A stretch of 64,000 bases of DNA, from the NCBI RefSeq assembly GCF_000241305.1, contig NZ_BAEH01000096.1, positions 62,001 to 126,000 of the forward strand, read 5' to 3'. Below the pieces are notes generated by a model that worked only from the letters and a program-made list of their open reading frames with translations, did no database searches and was not told where the DNA came from. Shown piece by piece: positions 31,310-40,470 of the stretch; the first letter of the stretch is position 1; every line of letters starts with the position of its first letter. Both the position numbers and the translations under genes were made by a program. This stretch comes from Gordonia effusa NBRC 100432. Its GTDB lineage: Bacteria > Actinomycetota > Actinomycetes > Mycobacteriales > Mycobacteriaceae.

Positions 31310-32152
31310 TCAGCCGCCGAATTTGGCGCTGGCGCCGAGGTCTATCGGCAGGGCCGCGCCGGTAATGCCGCGACCGGTATCGGCGACGAGGTACAGGACG
31401 GCGTCGGCGATCACCTCGGCCTCAACCCACGGCGTCGGGAGCAGGTTGAGTTTGCCCATGACATCGGCGGTGTCCTCGAGGACAGGGTTCTCCAGATCGG
31501 GGCGAAAGCCGCGGACCATCGGTTCGTTGTCGATCATCGTCGTGCGGACGTTGCCGGGATGGATCGAATTGACGCGAATATTGGCCCAGCCCAACTCATT
31601 TGCGATGGATTTCGCCATGCCGGCGACAGCGTGTTTGGCGCTGGAGTAGTGCACGATGCCGGGGATGCCGCGTAACCCCGCCATCGATGACACCAAGATC
31701 ACTGAGCCGCCGCGGTTGCCAGCCATGATGTGTGGGATCGCGACCTTGGTGGTCTGCCACACGCCGGTGACATTGATATCCATCATCTCGCGGAATGCCT
31801 CCGGGCTGAGATCCCAGGAGAGTGTGGGTGCGGCGGCGATACCGGCGTTGGCGACCGCGATGTCCAGGCGGCCGAACCGTTCGACGCCGGCGTCGACGGA
31901 TGCTTTCAGCGCGGTGAGGTCGCGGACATCGGCTACCGATGCGGAGATTTCCCGGCCGGTGGCTTCGACGAGTGCGACGGTCTGCGCGAGGTCCGCTTCG
32001 GTCGCCATGTCGTAACCGGCGGTGGCGACGTCGGCACAGCGGTCGACAGCGATGATGTCGGCGCCCTCGGATGCGAGTTTGACCGCATGTGCACGCCCTT
32101 GTCCGCGCGCCGCTCCGGTGATGAAGGCGACCTGGCCGGTGAGCTTGCCCAT
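31310..32152 (-). CDS. carveol-dehydrogenase-type short-chain dehydrogenase (mycofactocin-associated SDR family)
   Basis: This 280-aa SDR has the nucleotide-binding motif TGAARGQG near residue 12, the NAG motif, a catalytic serine in SSMAG and YSSAK. The insertion pattern and start (GQVAFITGAARGQGRAHA) match the mycofactocin-coupled carveol dehydrogenase group, which uses a tightly bound nicotinamide cofactor. The start at 32152 has GGGAGA upstream and gives normal family length. The actual alcohol substrate cannot be read. Confidence 0.87.
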   Translation of the reverse strand: MGKLTGQVAFITGAARGQGRAHAVKLASEGADIIAVDRCADVATAGYDMATEADLAQTVALVEATGREISASVADVRDLTALKASVDAGVERFGRLDIAVANAGIAAAPTLSWDLSPEAFREMMDINVTGVWQTTKVAIPHIMAGNRGGSVILVSSMAGLRGIPGIVHYSSAKHAVAGMAKSIANELGWANIRVNSIHPGNVRTTMIDNEPMVRGFRPDLENPVLEDTADVMGKLNLLPTPWVEAEVIADAVLYLVADTGRGITGAALPIDLGASAKFGG

Positions 32153-32467
32153 TATTCTCCCTGTCGTCGAGCGGTCGTTCAGAAAAACTAGAACGTGTTC
32201 AGTCTGGCACGGGGTGTCCAAGCCGGTTGGCATTTCGGCCGGCGGGCGTCTCGATACAACGAAACTCGCAAGCTCGTTTCGTCACTCGACGATCGGACGG
32301 GGCGTTCCGTCACTCGACGATCGGACGGGGCATTTCGTCACTCGACGATCGGACGGGGCGTTTCGTCACTCGACGATCGGACGGGGCGTTCCGTCACTCG
32401 GCGATCGGGGGGCGTTCCGTCACTCGACGATCGGAAGGGCGACCGATCGGAGTCGGCGGCCGACGAT
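32153..32467. other. non-coding interval with a hairpin and tandem repeats
   Basis: About 540 bases separate the SDR gene from rpsH. This first part has no gene. It holds a hairpin at 32259-32282 (ACGAAAC-N10-GTTTCGT) and a 28-bp tandem array at 32281-32438. The second part holds a promoter and a structured leader. Confidence 0.7.
32281..32438. repeat. 28-bp tandem repeat array, about 5.7 units
   Basis: Units begin GTCACTCGACGATCGGACGG and start at 32281, 32309, 32337, 32365, 32393 (26 bp, two bases missing) and 32419 (partial). They differ only in the last few bases (GGCGTTCC, GGCATTTC, GGCGTTTC). Units abut directly, with no spacers. Confidence 0.95.
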
Positions 32468-32496
32468 TTGGGATCTAACAGCAAGTTCTCTACACT
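32468..32496 (+). promoter_or_regulatory. promoter of the rpsH operon
   Basis: TTGGGA (32468-32473) and TACACT (32491-32496) are separated by exactly 17 bases, a good housekeeping-type promoter. Transcription would start near 32503, giving a leader of about 190 bases. Confidence 0.65.
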
Positions 32497-32545
32497 AGAG
32501 CGGTTGCCTGTGCCCTCATGGCTCCGGCTGCTCACAACTGAATAG

Positions 32546-32629
32546 TCTCCGGTGCCGGCGAAAAGCCAACGGCATCGGCGGCGAGAACCTTATGAACAAC
32601 TATCCACTTCGTAGAAGGCCCACCGGAGA
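32546..32629 (+). promoter_or_regulatory. structured leader of rpsH mRNA
   Basis: Nine-base arms TCTCCGGTG (32546-32554) and CACCGGAGA (32621-32629) can close a large stem with smaller hairpins inside, for example CTTC-GTA-GAAG. Ribosomal-protein leaders often bind one of their own products; that is a guess here. Confidence 0.4.
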
Positions 32630-32695
32630 ATCGGGACGAGAGTTCCGAGGACACCGCTGTATGGGAACCGCCACGAGAAAGGTTGACGGTCAACC

Positions 32696-33094
32696 ATGAC
32701 CATGACTGATCCGATCGCAGACTTCTTGACACGTCTGCGCAACGCCAACTCGGCGTATCACGACGAGGTGAAACTCCCCGCGTCGAAGATCAAGGCCAAC
32801 ATCGCCGAGATCCTCAAGCGCGAGGGCTACATCACCGATTACCGGACCGAGGATGCCGAAGTCGGCAAGAACCTCGTCGTCTCCCTCAAGTACGGCCCGA
32901 GCCGTGAGCGCAGCATCGCTGGTCTGCGTCGCGTGTCCAAGCCCGGCCTGCGGGTATATGCAAAGTCCACCAACCTGCCCAAGGTGCTGGGTGGCCTGGG
33001 CGTGGCGATCATCTCCACGTCCTCCGGCCTGCTCACCGACCGTCAGGCAGCCAACCAGGGCGTGGGCGGCGAAGTCCTCGCTTACGTCTGGTAG
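32696..33094 (+). CDS. rpsH: 30S ribosomal protein S8
   Basis: This 132-aa protein is S8 from its start ([15 protein letters not shown]) to the [12 protein letters not shown] segment and the C-terminal GGEVLAYVW that contacts 16S rRNA. It is the first gene of the ribosomal run here, with its own promoter upstream. In most related genomes rpsN and rplE precede it; they are absent from the 540 bases upstream. Confidence 0.98.
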   Translation: MTMTDPIADFLTRLRNANSAYHDEVKLPASKIKANIAEILKREGYITDYRTEDAEVGKNLVVSLKYGPSRERSIAGLRRVSKPGLRVYAKSTNLPKVLGGLGVAIISTSSGLLTDRQAANQGVGGEVLAYVW

Positions 33095-33107
33095 GGGAAG
33101 CGTAGAT

Positions 33108-33644
33108 ATGTCGCGTATTGGTAAGAATCCCATCGAAATCCCGGCCGGCGTCGACGTTGCCGTCGACGGCCAGGACGTCAAGGTGAAGGGCCCCAAGGGG
33201 GAACTGAGCCTGACCGTCAGCGAGCCCATCGCCGTTGCCGTGGAAGAGAAAAGCATCGTCGTCACTCGTCCCAACGACGAGCGTCGTAACCGCGCCCTGC
33301 ACGGGCTCAACCGCTCGCTGATCAACAACCTCGTTGTCGGCGTCACCCAGGGTTACACCACCAAGATGGAAATCTTCGGTGTCGGTTACCGCGTGCAGGC
33401 CAAGGGCAACAACCTGGAGTTCGCCCTCGGTTACAGCCACCCCGTGCCGATCGAGGCCCCCGAAGGCATCAGCTTTGCCGTCGAGTCGCCTACCAAGTTC
33501 TCGGTGTCGGGTATTGACAAGCAGCAAGTCGGCCAGATCTCGGCGAATATCCGCCGCCTGCGTCGTCCTGACCCGTACAAGGGCAAGGGCATTCGCTACG
33601 AAGGTGAGCAGATCCGTCGCAAGGTCGGAAAGACGGGTAAGTAA
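33108..33644 (+). CDS. rplF: 50S ribosomal protein L6
   Basis: This 178-aa protein has both L6 repeats and the C-terminal signature [16 protein letters not shown]. The ATG at 33108 begins MSRIGKNPI, the conserved N terminus; the longer open frame overlaps rpsH and is not used. It lies 13 bases after rpsH. Confidence 0.98.
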   Translation: MSRIGKNPIEIPAGVDVAVDGQDVKVKGPKGELSLTVSEPIAVAVEEKSIVVTRPNDERRNRALHGLNRSLINNLVVGVTQGYTTKMEIFGVGYRVQAKGNNLEFALGYSHPVPIEAPEGISFAVESPTKFSVSGIDKQQVGQISANIRRLRRPDPYKGKGIRYEGEQIRRKVGKTGK

Positions 33645-33647
33645 AAC

Positions 33648-34049
33648 ATGTCTGAAACAACAACAACTCGACGTAAGCCCGTCGGTAAGGATGCCTCGAC
33701 CCGACGTCGTGTCTCCAACAGCCGTCGTCACTTCCGCCTTCGCAAGAAGGTCGCCGGCACTGCCGAGCGTCCGCGTCTGGTCGTCAATCGCAGCAGCCGT
33801 CACATCCACGTGCAGCTCGTCGATGACCTGGTCGGCAAGACACTGGCCGCCGCGTCGTCCATCGAGGCCGATGTCCGCGCAGCCGGTGGTGACAAGACCG
33901 AACAGTCGAAGAAGGTCGGCGAGCTGATCGCAGCCCGCGCCAAGGCCGCAGGCGTCACCACCGTGGTCTTCGACCGCGGCGGTCACGACTACCACGGTCG
34001 TATCGCGGCGCTGGCCGATGCCGCCCGCGAGGGAGGGCTCGACTTCTAA
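33648..34049 (+). CDS. rplR: 50S ribosomal protein L18
   Basis: This 133-aa protein is the 5S rRNA-binding L18, recognised by [19 protein letters not shown] and the [24 protein letters not shown] ending. It starts three bases after rplF. The N-terminal dozen residues (Thr/Arg/Lys-rich) are a normal actinobacterial extension. Confidence 0.98.
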   Translation: MSETTTTRRKPVGKDASTRRRVSNSRRHFRLRKKVAGTAERPRLVVNRSSRHIHVQLVDDLVGKTLAAASSIEADVRAAGGDKTEQSKKVGELIAARAKAAGVTTVVFDRGGHDYHGRIAALADAAREGGLDF

Positions 34050-34095
34050 TGAGCATGTTCGCAATTTTCACCACCAAGACCGGAGGAGTCCTCTG

Positions 34096-34752
34096 ATGCC
34101 CGGACGTCAGCGTGACGGCGGGAACGGACCCGCCGGAGATAACAACAACAACAGCAATGCCGGCGGCGGCAATGACCGTCGCGGCGGCGGTCGCGGTCGT
34201 CGCGATGACCGCAACAATGGTCGCGATCAGGATCGCAACCAGCTTGAGCGCGTCGTAGCGATCAACCGCGTGTCGAAGGTCGTCAAGGGTGGACGTCGGT
34301 TCTCCTTCACCGCCCTCGTGGTCGTCGGCGACGGCCAGGGCTTGGTCGGCGTCGGATACGGCAAGGCCAAGGAAGTTCCCGCGGCGATCCAGAAGGGCGT
34401 CGAAGAGGCTCGCAAGAACTTCTTCCGCGTTCCGCTCATCGGCGGCACCGTGACCCACCCGGTTCAGGGTGAGGCAGCGGCCGGCGTCGTGATGCTGCGT
34501 CCGGCCAGCCCCGGTACCGGTGTGATCGCCGGTGGCGCGGTGCGTGCCGTGCTGGAGTGCGCGGGTGTCCACGACGTCCTCGCCAAGAGCCTCGGTTCGG
34601 ATAACGCGATCAACGTCGTCCACGCCACCGTGGCAGCACTCAAGCAGTTGCAGCGCCCCGAAGAGGTCGCCGCACGTCGCGGGCTGCCGATCGAAGATGT
34701 CGCACCTGCGGGCATGTTGCGCGCACGCGCGCTGAGTCAGGGAGCTAAATGA
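34096..34752 (+). CDS. rpsE: 30S ribosomal protein S5
   Basis: This 218-aa S5 has the double-stranded-RNA-binding part ([23 protein letters not shown]) and the C-terminal domain ([20 protein letters not shown]). About 45 Gly/Asn/Arg-rich residues precede the domain, an extension common in this order. The ATG is chosen from the GGAGGAG a few bases upstream. Its stop overlaps the rpmD start. Confidence 0.97.
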   Translation: MPGRQRDGGNGPAGDNNNNSNAGGGNDRRGGGRGRRDDRNNGRDQDRNQLERVVAINRVSKVVKGGRRFSFTALVVVGDGQGLVGVGYGKAKEVPAAIQKGVEEARKNFFRVPLIGGTVTHPVQGEAAAGVVMLRPASPGTGVIAGGAVRAVLECAGVHDVLAKSLGSDNAINVVHATVAALKQLQRPEEVAARRGLPIEDVAPAGMLRARALSQGAK

Positions 34753-34931
34753 TGGCAGAGCTGAAGATCACCCAGATCAAGGGCACCATCGGTACCAAGA
34801 GCAACCAGCGTGACAGCCTGCGGACCCTTGGCCTCAAGGGCATCCGCAAGTCGGTCACCCGCGAGGACACCCCGGCCAACCGCGGCCTCATCAACGTGGT
34901 GCGCCACCTCGTGACAGTCGAAGAGGTTTAA
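34749..34931 (+). CDS. rpmD: 50S ribosomal protein L30
   Basis: This is a 60-aa L30 ([23 protein letters not shown]). Two adjacent ATG codons at 34749 and 34752 are possible; both overlap the rpsE stop, giving translational coupling. Confidence 0.97.
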   Translation: MMAELKITQIKGTIGTKSNQRDSLRTLGLKGIRKSVTREDTPANRGLINVVRHLVTVEEV

Positions 34932-34934
34932 GCA

Positions 34935-35375
34935 ATGACCATCAAACTTCACCACCTTCGCCCCGCTCCGGGGTCGAAGACCGAGAAGACCCGAGTGGGT
35001 CGCGGTGAGGGTTCCAAGGGTAAGACCGCCGGTCGCGGCACCAAGGGCACCAAGGCGCGTAAGAATGTGCCTGCTCGCTTCGAGGGCGGGCAGATGCCGA
35101 TTCACATGCGCCTGCCGAAGCTGAAGGGCTTCACCAACCGCAACCGGGTCGAGTACCAGGTCGTCAACGTCGGCGATCTCGCCGAGCTGTTCCCGGCTGG
35201 CGGCACCATCGGCGTCGACGACCTCGTCGCCAAGGGTGCTGTCCGCAAGAACCGTCTCGTCAAGGTTCTGGGCGACGGAGAACTGTCGGTGGCACTGAAT
35301 ATCACCGCCAACAAGTTCACCGGTTCGGCCAAGGAGAAAATCTCCGCAGCCGGCGGCAGCGTCACCGAACTGTAG
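34935..35375 (+). CDS. rplO: 50S ribosomal protein L15
   Basis: This 146-aa L15 has the basic N-terminal tail ([24 protein letters not shown]), the [18 protein letters not shown] segment and a C-terminal globular domain. It starts three bases after rpmD and is the last gene before a strong terminator-like hairpin. Confidence 0.98.
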   Translation: MTIKLHHLRPAPGSKTEKTRVGRGEGSKGKTAGRGTKGTKARKNVPARFEGGQMPIHMRLPKLKGFTNRNRVEYQVVNVGDLAELFPAGGTIGVDDLVAKGAVRKNRLVKVLGDGELSVALNITANKFTGSAKEKISAAGGSVTEL

Positions 35376-35382
35376 TTGGGCG

Positions 35383-35459
35383 CCGTCGGGCGACTGCGCG
35401 GACACGGCCTGCGTCGCAGGTCAGGGTCGTATGTCAGTCGCCCGACGGTTTGCTTTTTC
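35383..35459 (+). terminator. nested-hairpin terminator after rplO
   Basis: Arms CCGTCGGGCGACTG (35383-35396) and its exact complement (35435-35448) enclose 38 bases with an inner hairpin CCTGCG-T-CGCAGG. TTTGCTTTTT follows at once. It starts seven bases after the rplO stop and should end the rpsH-rplO transcript. Confidence 0.8.
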
Positions 35460-35468
35460 GTCTGCTGT

Positions 35469-35523
35469 TAGAGTTTCAAGCGTTGCCGCTAGACCTAGCG
35501 GGGGACGGGGTACTGCCCGCTAG
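35469..35523 (+). promoter_or_regulatory. secY promoter -10 and leader with alternative hairpins
   Basis: TAGAGT at 35469-35474 is a -10-like element, with no strong -35. Just beyond the expected start lie CCGCTAG (35486-35492), CTAGCGGG (35495-35502) and CCCGCTAG (35516-35523). The middle segment can pair with either flank but not both, so two mutually exclusive stems are possible before secY. Confidence 0.5.
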
Positions 35524-35624
35524 TTAGTCGGTGAGCAGTCTCGTCTCGAGAAGAACTTGTTGTCAGCCGTCGGCGGTGAAGCGTCAATCCCAGACGCGAC
35601 GCCGACGCAGCCTAGGAGGAATTA

Positions 35625-36959
35625 GTGCTCTCGCCCCTCATCGCGGCCTTTCGCACGCCCGATCTGAGGAAGAAGATCCTCTTCGTCATCGGCATCTTGG
35701 TGCTGTATCGCCTTGGCGCGACTTTGCCGTCTCCTGGCGTTGACTATCGCGTCGTGGACGCATGTCTGGCCGAGGCCAGCAAGGGCAGCTCGGCTGACAT
35801 CTACTCGCTGATCAATATGTTCTCCGGTGGCGCGCTATTGCAGCTGTCGGTGTTCGCGATCGGCATCATGCCCTACATCACCGCCAGCATCATCGTGCAG
35901 TTGCTGACCGTGGTCATCCCGCGCTTCGAGCAGCTGCGTAAGGAAGGCCAGTCCGGTCAGGCCAAGATGACGCAGTACACGCGGTATCTGACGGTTGGTC
36001 TCGCGATTCTGCAGGCCACCGGAATCGTGGCACTTGCCGCGCAGGGCCAGCTTCTGCGAGGCGGCGAGGGCGAGAACTGCAACCCGACCGAGATCGTCTC
36101 CGACCATTCGATCACCTCGTTGGCGATCATCGTCGTGGTGATGGTTGCGGGTGCCTGCCTGGTTATGTGGTTCGGTGAGCTGATCACCGAACGTGGCATC
36201 GGCAACGGCATGTCGCTGCTCATCTTCGCCGGCATCGCGGCTCGTCTGCCGGCCGAAGGCCACACCATTCTGCAGTCGGGTACCTTGCGGTTCGTCCTGG
36301 TGCTGGTCGCTGCTCTTGTCATCCTTGCCGGCGTTGTCTTCATCGAGCAGGGGCAGCGTCGAATTCCGGTGCAATACGCCAAGCGGATGGTAGGCCGCAA
36401 GATGTACGGCGGCTCGTCGACCTATCTGCCGCTGAAGGTTAACCAAGCCGGCGTGATCCCGGTGATCTTCGCGTCGTCGCTGTTGTACCTGCCGCAATTG
36501 ATCCTGCAACTGACTTCCAATTCCTCCGACGGTGAGCAGTCGGGTTGGCAGAAGTTCATCAGCAATTACCTCACCGATCCGGGTAACTGGGTCTATATCG
36601 TCGTGTACTTCGCGATGATTATCTTCTTCACCTACTTCTATGTCGCGGTTACCTTCAACCCCGAGGAACGCGCCGACGACATGAAGAAATATGGCGGCTT
36701 CATCCCGGGCATCCGCCCTGGCCAGCCGACCGCCGACTACCTTGGCTACGTACTTTCGCGTATCACGCTTCCGGGCTCGATCTACCTCGGTATTATCGCT
36801 GTGCTGCCTAACCTATTCCTGGAAATCGGCAGCGGAAATGTCCAGAACATGCCGTTCGGCGGTACCGCCGTGCTGATTATGGTGGTCGTCGCACTCGATT
36901 CCGTTAAGCAAGTCAATAGCCAGTTGATGCAGCGTAAGTACGAAGGATTTCTTAAGTGA
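35625..36959 (+). CDS. secY: preprotein translocase subunit SecY
   Basis: This 444-aa protein has ten membrane spans and SecY motifs such as [15 protein letters not shown] and [15 protein letters not shown], plus the [22 protein letters not shown] cytosolic loop. SecY forms the Sec channel that exports unfolded proteins. The GTG start is preceded by AGGAGGA. Its stop overlaps the adk start, and secY-adk-map is the usual order in actinobacteria. Confidence 0.98.
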   Translation: MLSPLIAAFRTPDLRKKILFVIGILVLYRLGATLPSPGVDYRVVDACLAEASKGSSADIYSLINMFSGGALLQLSVFAIGIMPYITASIIVQLLTVVIPRFEQLRKEGQSGQAKMTQYTRYLTVGLAILQATGIVALAAQGQLLRGGEGENCNPTEIVSDHSITSLAIIVVVMVAGACLVMWFGELITERGIGNGMSLLIFAGIAARLPAEGHTILQSGTLRFVLVLVAALVILAGVVFIEQGQRRIPVQYAKRMVGRKMYGGSSTYLPLKVNQAGVIPVIFASSLLYLPQLILQLTSNSSDGEQSGWQKFISNYLTDPGNWVYIVVYFAMIIFFTYFYVAVTFNPEERADDMKKYGGFIPGIRPGQPTADYLGYVLSRITLPGSIYLGIIAVLPNLFLEIGSGNVQNMPFGGTAVLIMVVVALDSVKQVNSQLMQRKYEGFLK

Positions 36960-37507
36960 GACTCGTTATCCTGGGTCCCCCCGGGGCCGGCAAAGGCACT
37001 CAAGCAGAGCTGCTGTCGGAGTCCCTCGGTATCCCGCATATCTCCACCGGAGATTTGTTTCGCGCCAACATCTCACAGGGCACGCCGGTCGGCGTGGAAG
37101 CGAAACGCTACCTCGACGCCGGAAACCTGGTGCCCTCGCAGATCACCGTCGACATGGTGCGCGCCCGGCTCGCCGAGCCCGATGCCGGTAAGGGATTCAT
37201 CCTCGACGGATTCCCGCGCTCGACCGAACAGGCCGACGCGCTCAAGGAAATCCTCGCCGACCTCGACACCGCGCTCGACGCCGTGTTGTCCTTCGTCGTC
37301 GACTCCGACGTCGTGGTGGAGCGCATGCTGGCCCGCGGTCGCGCCGACGACAGCGAAGAAGTAATCCGCAACCGCCTGTCGGTCTACGCGACCGAAACCG
37401 CTCCGCTGCTGGAGTATTACGGCGACGAAGTGACCACCATCGATGCCATTGGAGCCGTCGACGAGGTCCATCAGCGCGTGCTAGGTTCGCTCGGCGTCAG
37501 CAAGTAG
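36956..37507 (+). CDS. adk: adenylate kinase
   Basis: This 183-aa kinase interconverts AMP, ATP and ADP. It has the P-loop [10 protein letters not shown], the AMP-binding [15 protein letters not shown] and the arginine-rich ARGRADD region. The short lid, without the zinc or long LID insertion, is typical of mycobacterial-type Adk. The GTG start overlaps the secY stop. Confidence 0.98.
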   Translation: MRLVILGPPGAGKGTQAELLSESLGIPHISTGDLFRANISQGTPVGVEAKRYLDAGNLVPSQITVDMVRARLAEPDAGKGFILDGFPRSTEQADALKEILADLDTALDAVLSFVVDSDVVVERMLARGRADDSEEVIRNRLSVYATETAPLLEYYGDEVTTIDAIGAVDEVHQRVLGSLGVSK

Positions 37508-37521
37508 CCGGCGGGGATTCG

Positions 37522-38316
37522 ATGGGCTTCTTGGGCCGCAACAAGCGAGTGCCGTTCCGCTCAGCCGGTGAGGTCGATGCGATGGCTGCCGCGGGAGCCA
37601 TCGTCGGGACCGCGTTGGTCGCGGTGCGCGATGCCGCGAAGCCCGGCGTGAGCACACTCGATCTCGATGCGATCGCCGAAGAAGTGATCCGCTCGGCGGG
37701 CGCCGTCCCGTCGTTCAAGGGCTATCACGGCTTTCCCGGTTCGATCTGTTCGTCGGTGAACGACGTTGTGGTGCATGGTATTCCGCGATCCGACGTAAAG
37801 CTGGCGACCGGTGATCTGGTGTCCATCGACTGCGGTGCGATCCTCGACGGCTGGCACGGTGACTCGGCATGGAGTTTCGGCGTCGGCGAATTGTCGGTGG
37901 CCGACACTGACCTGAATGAGGCCACGCGGCTGGCCATGGAGGCAGGCATCGCCGCCATGGTCGACGGCGGGCGGCTCACCGACGTCTCACACGCGATAGA
38001 AGTCGCCACCCGCGACGCGGAAAAGAAGTTCGGTCGGCCATTCGGAATCGTCGCCGGATACGGCGGGCATGGCATCGGCCGGGAAATGCACATGGAGCCG
38101 TTCCTGCCGAATGAGGGCGAGCCCAACCGCGGCCCGCGATTGGTAATCGGCTCGACGCTGGCCATCGAGCCAATGCTCACGCTCGGTACCACTGAGACAT
38201 CCGAACTCGACGACAACTGGACCGTCGTCACCGACGACGGCTCCCGTGCGGCGCACTGGGAGCACACGGTCGCGGTGACCGCCGACGGGCCCCGAATTCT
38301 GACCCCACGACCTTGA
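37522..38316 (+). CDS. map: type I methionine aminopeptidase
   Basis: This 264-aa peptidase removes N-terminal methionine. Metal ligands are visible: Asp in SIDCGA and in HGDSAW, His in [12 protein letters not shown], Glu in AIEPML and Glu in WEHTVAVT. It starts 14 bases after adk and its stop overlaps the TTG start of a TetR-type regulator. Confidence 0.97.
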   Translation: MGFLGRNKRVPFRSAGEVDAMAAAGAIVGTALVAVRDAAKPGVSTLDLDAIAEEVIRSAGAVPSFKGYHGFPGSICSSVNDVVVHGIPRSDVKLATGDLVSIDCGAILDGWHGDSAWSFGVGELSVADTDLNEATRLAMEAGIAAMVDGGRLTDVSHAIEVATRDAEKKFGRPFGIVAGYGGHGIGREMHMEPFLPNEGEPNRGPRLVIGSTLAIEPMLTLGTTETSELDDNWTVVTDDGSRAAHWEHTVAVTADGPRILTPRP

Positions 38317-39104
38317 CCGACGACTCCGACGTACGCGAAGCGTCGGTCAAACGGCGACAGATTACCGTCGACGAGCTGCGTCGGCGTATGTTGGACGCCG
38401 CCCTGGAGATGCTCGGCGACGACGGGCTCACCGTCGGTGTGTCTCATCTGAACATGGAAGAAATTATCCGGCTCGCGGGTGTACCGCGCAGTTCGGTGTA
38501 TCGCGAGTGGGACACCAAGGAAGACTTCTACGTCGAACTGCTGATCGCGTTAGTCGAGCCGGGCCCCGCGCAGGCCCTGGCCTTCGACGTCGAGACCTTG
38601 CAGCTGGCGATCAAGGTTGTCGACGACAACGTTGAACGACTCACTACCCGGGGCGGCCGTCACGCGGTTCTCGCCGAGGCGATTCGAATCGCGGGGGAGC
38701 GAAACTTCCAGGCGCTCAACGAATCTCCGACGTATCGGACGGTTACCGCGCTGGTCGCGGCACTGCCAACATTCGAGGACGCGCAGCGCGAGAAGATCGC
38801 TAAGGCGCTCGTCGACTCGGAGGTCTACTACCCCGAGAGAGTCGCGCAGTTCTATCGAATGTTCTTGCCCGTTATGGGTTTTCGCGTGCGCGAAGGAATT
38901 TCCGAACTGCAACTCGCGATCGCATCCGCGTCAGTTGTCGAAGGAATGACGCGCCGCGGTTTCACCACACCCGATGTAGTGGCAACGCCGGTCAGCTACC
39001 CGGGCATCGACGGCGAGCCGGTTGACTGGCATCTCGCGGCCCTAACTTTGTTGGGCGTCATCGAATTCATGGTCGAGCCCATTCCGGGGTGGACGCCGGA
39101 GTAG
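38313..39104 (+). CDS. TetR-family transcriptional regulator
   Basis: This 263-aa protein has an N-terminal helix-turn-helix ([26 protein letters not shown]) and a long helical ligand-binding part. The start is a TTG overlapping the map stop (TTGA), so it is read through from the secY-adk-map transcript. The ligand is unknown. It is somewhat longer than average for the family (about 200 aa), mainly at the C terminus. Confidence 0.85.
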   Translation: MTDDSDVREASVKRRQITVDELRRRMLDAALEMLGDDGLTVGVSHLNMEEIIRLAGVPRSSVYREWDTKEDFYVELLIALVEPGPAQALAFDVETLQLAIKVVDDNVERLTTRGGRHAVLAEAIRIAGERNFQALNESPTYRTVTALVAALPTFEDAQREKIAKALVDSEVYYPERVAQFYRMFLPVMGFRVREGISELQLAIASASVVEGMTRRGFTTPDVVATPVSYPGIDGEPVDWHLAALTLLGVIEFMVEPIPGWTPE

Positions 39105-39563
39105 TTAGCGCGACGGCGTATCGAGCACGATCGTCACCGGACCGTCGTTGACGAGTTCCACCTCCATATGTGCACCGAAGGTGCCGGTCGCCACGGTTGC
39201 GCCCGATTCGCGCAGTCCAGCGACGACGGCGTCGACAAGCGGCTGTGCTATCGGCCCCGGTGCCGCGGCGTTCCACGATGGCCGACGTCCCTTCGCGGTG
39301 TTGGCGTAGAGCGTGAACTGGCTGATGACGAGGATGGGTGCACCGAGATCTGCCGCGGACGCCTGGCCGCCGTCGGGGCCGTCGAGGATGCGTAGCTGCC
39401 AGATCTTGTCGGCGAGCCAGGTGGCGTCGTCAACGGTGTCGTCGTGGGTTACGCCGACGAGGGCGACCAAACCCTGTGCGGGAGGGGGCAATTCGAGTCT
39501 TCCGACGACGTCGCCGTCGACGCTGACCGATGCCTGACTGACTCGCTGGAGAACTGCGCGCAT
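39105..39563 (-). CDS. dtd: D-aminoacyl-tRNA deacylase
   Basis: This 152-aa enzyme hydrolyses D-amino acids wrongly attached to tRNA. Signatures are [17 protein letters not shown] at the start, the catalytic SQFTLYA segment and NDGPVT near the end. It is convergent with the TetR gene, with no base between the two stops. Confidence 0.96.
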   Translation of the reverse strand: MRAVLQRVSQASVSVDGDVVGRLELPPPAQGLVALVGVTHDDTVDDATWLADKIWQLRILDGPDGGQASAADLGAPILVISQFTLYANTAKGRRPSWNAAAPGPIAQPLVDAVVAGLRESGATVATGTFGAHMEVELVNDGPVTIVLDTPSR

Positions 39564-39619
39564 GGAACCAACGATGCCAGAGCGGAATAGTCGCGCAGCC
39601 AGCGCGGTTGGCTACGACT

Positions 39620-40468
39620 ATGAGCCCAGATGCAGAACTCCGCGTGGAAGCGATCAAACGATTCGGCACCTACGGCGCCTGGGGGTGGTTCAAGCAGTTC
39701 CCCGCCGACCAGGTGGCCCGGATGGAGGAACAGGGGCTGGGCACCATTTGGCTCGGTGGATCGCCCAAACACCTCAAGCCCATCCGCGATGTTCTCGCCG
39801 CGACGTCGACGATCACCGTCGCGACCGGCATCGTCAACATCTGGAACACCGACGCGCAGGCCATCGGCGAAGAGTGGATTGAGTTGGAAGCGGACTTCCC
39901 GGGCCGCTTCTTCCTCGGCATCGGGGCCGGGCATCCGGAGGCCAATGCCGACTACTCGTCTCCCTATGACTCGGTCAGTCGTTATCTCGATGTACTCGAC
40001 AAAGTCGGGGTACCGGCGCATCGTCGGCTGCTGGCCGCACTCGGCCCGCGGATGTTGCGGCTGTCGGCCGACCGTTCGCTGGGCGCGCATCCGTATCTGA
40101 CGCCGTCGTCGCATACGAAGATCGCACGCGAGACGGTCGGTAACGGAGTGTTGTTGGCCCCCGAGCACAAGGTCGTGGTTGACGCCGACCCAGTCGCTGC
40201 TCGTGCGATCGGCCGGCCGCCGGTCGATCAGCCCTATCTTCACCTGCGCAACTACGTCAGTAATCTCAAGCGGCTGGGCTTCACCGACGCCGACATCGCC
40301 GATGGCGGAAGCGACCGGCTGATCGACGCCCTCGTCGCACATGGTGACGCGGCGTCGGTTCACCGACAGATTGAAGATCACCTGGTAGCTGGCGCCGACC
40401 ACGTCGCCATTCAGGTGTTGGGATCGAAGGATCCGACCGTCGAGTTGGCGGCGATTCTCGCCGACTGA
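39620..40468 (+). CDS. LLM-class F420-dependent oxidoreductase
   Basis: This 282-aa protein has the TIM-barrel luciferase-like fold with WLGGSPKHL, TGIVNIWN and the GRFFLGIGAGHPE region common in actinobacterial F420-dependent enzymes. It uses F420 or FMN; the substrate is unknown. The ATG at 39620 is preferred to a TTG four codons earlier. It ends two bases before the convergent ArsR-SRPBCC gene. Confidence 0.85.
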   Translation: MSPDAELRVEAIKRFGTYGAWGWFKQFPADQVARMEEQGLGTIWLGGSPKHLKPIRDVLAATSTITVATGIVNIWNTDAQAIGEEWIELEADFPGRFFLGIGAGHPEANADYSSPYDSVSRYLDVLDKVGVPAHRRLLAALGPRMLRLSADRSLGAHPYLTPSSHTKIARETVGNGVLLAPEHKVVVDADPVAARAIGRPPVDQPYLHLRNYVSNLKRLGFTDADIADGGSDRLIDALVAHGDAASVHRQIEDHLVAGADHVAIQVLGSKDPTVELAAILAD

Positions 40469-40470
40469 GA

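Noticed and set aside
32281-32438. Possible CRISPR array
   Set aside because: The 28-bp units abut directly with no variable spacers, and no cas genes are present. It is a tandem repeat.
33033-34064. Minus-strand open frame across rplF and rplR
   Set aside because: It is a composition artefact opposite conserved ribosomal genes. The same applies to the frame at 61315-62361.
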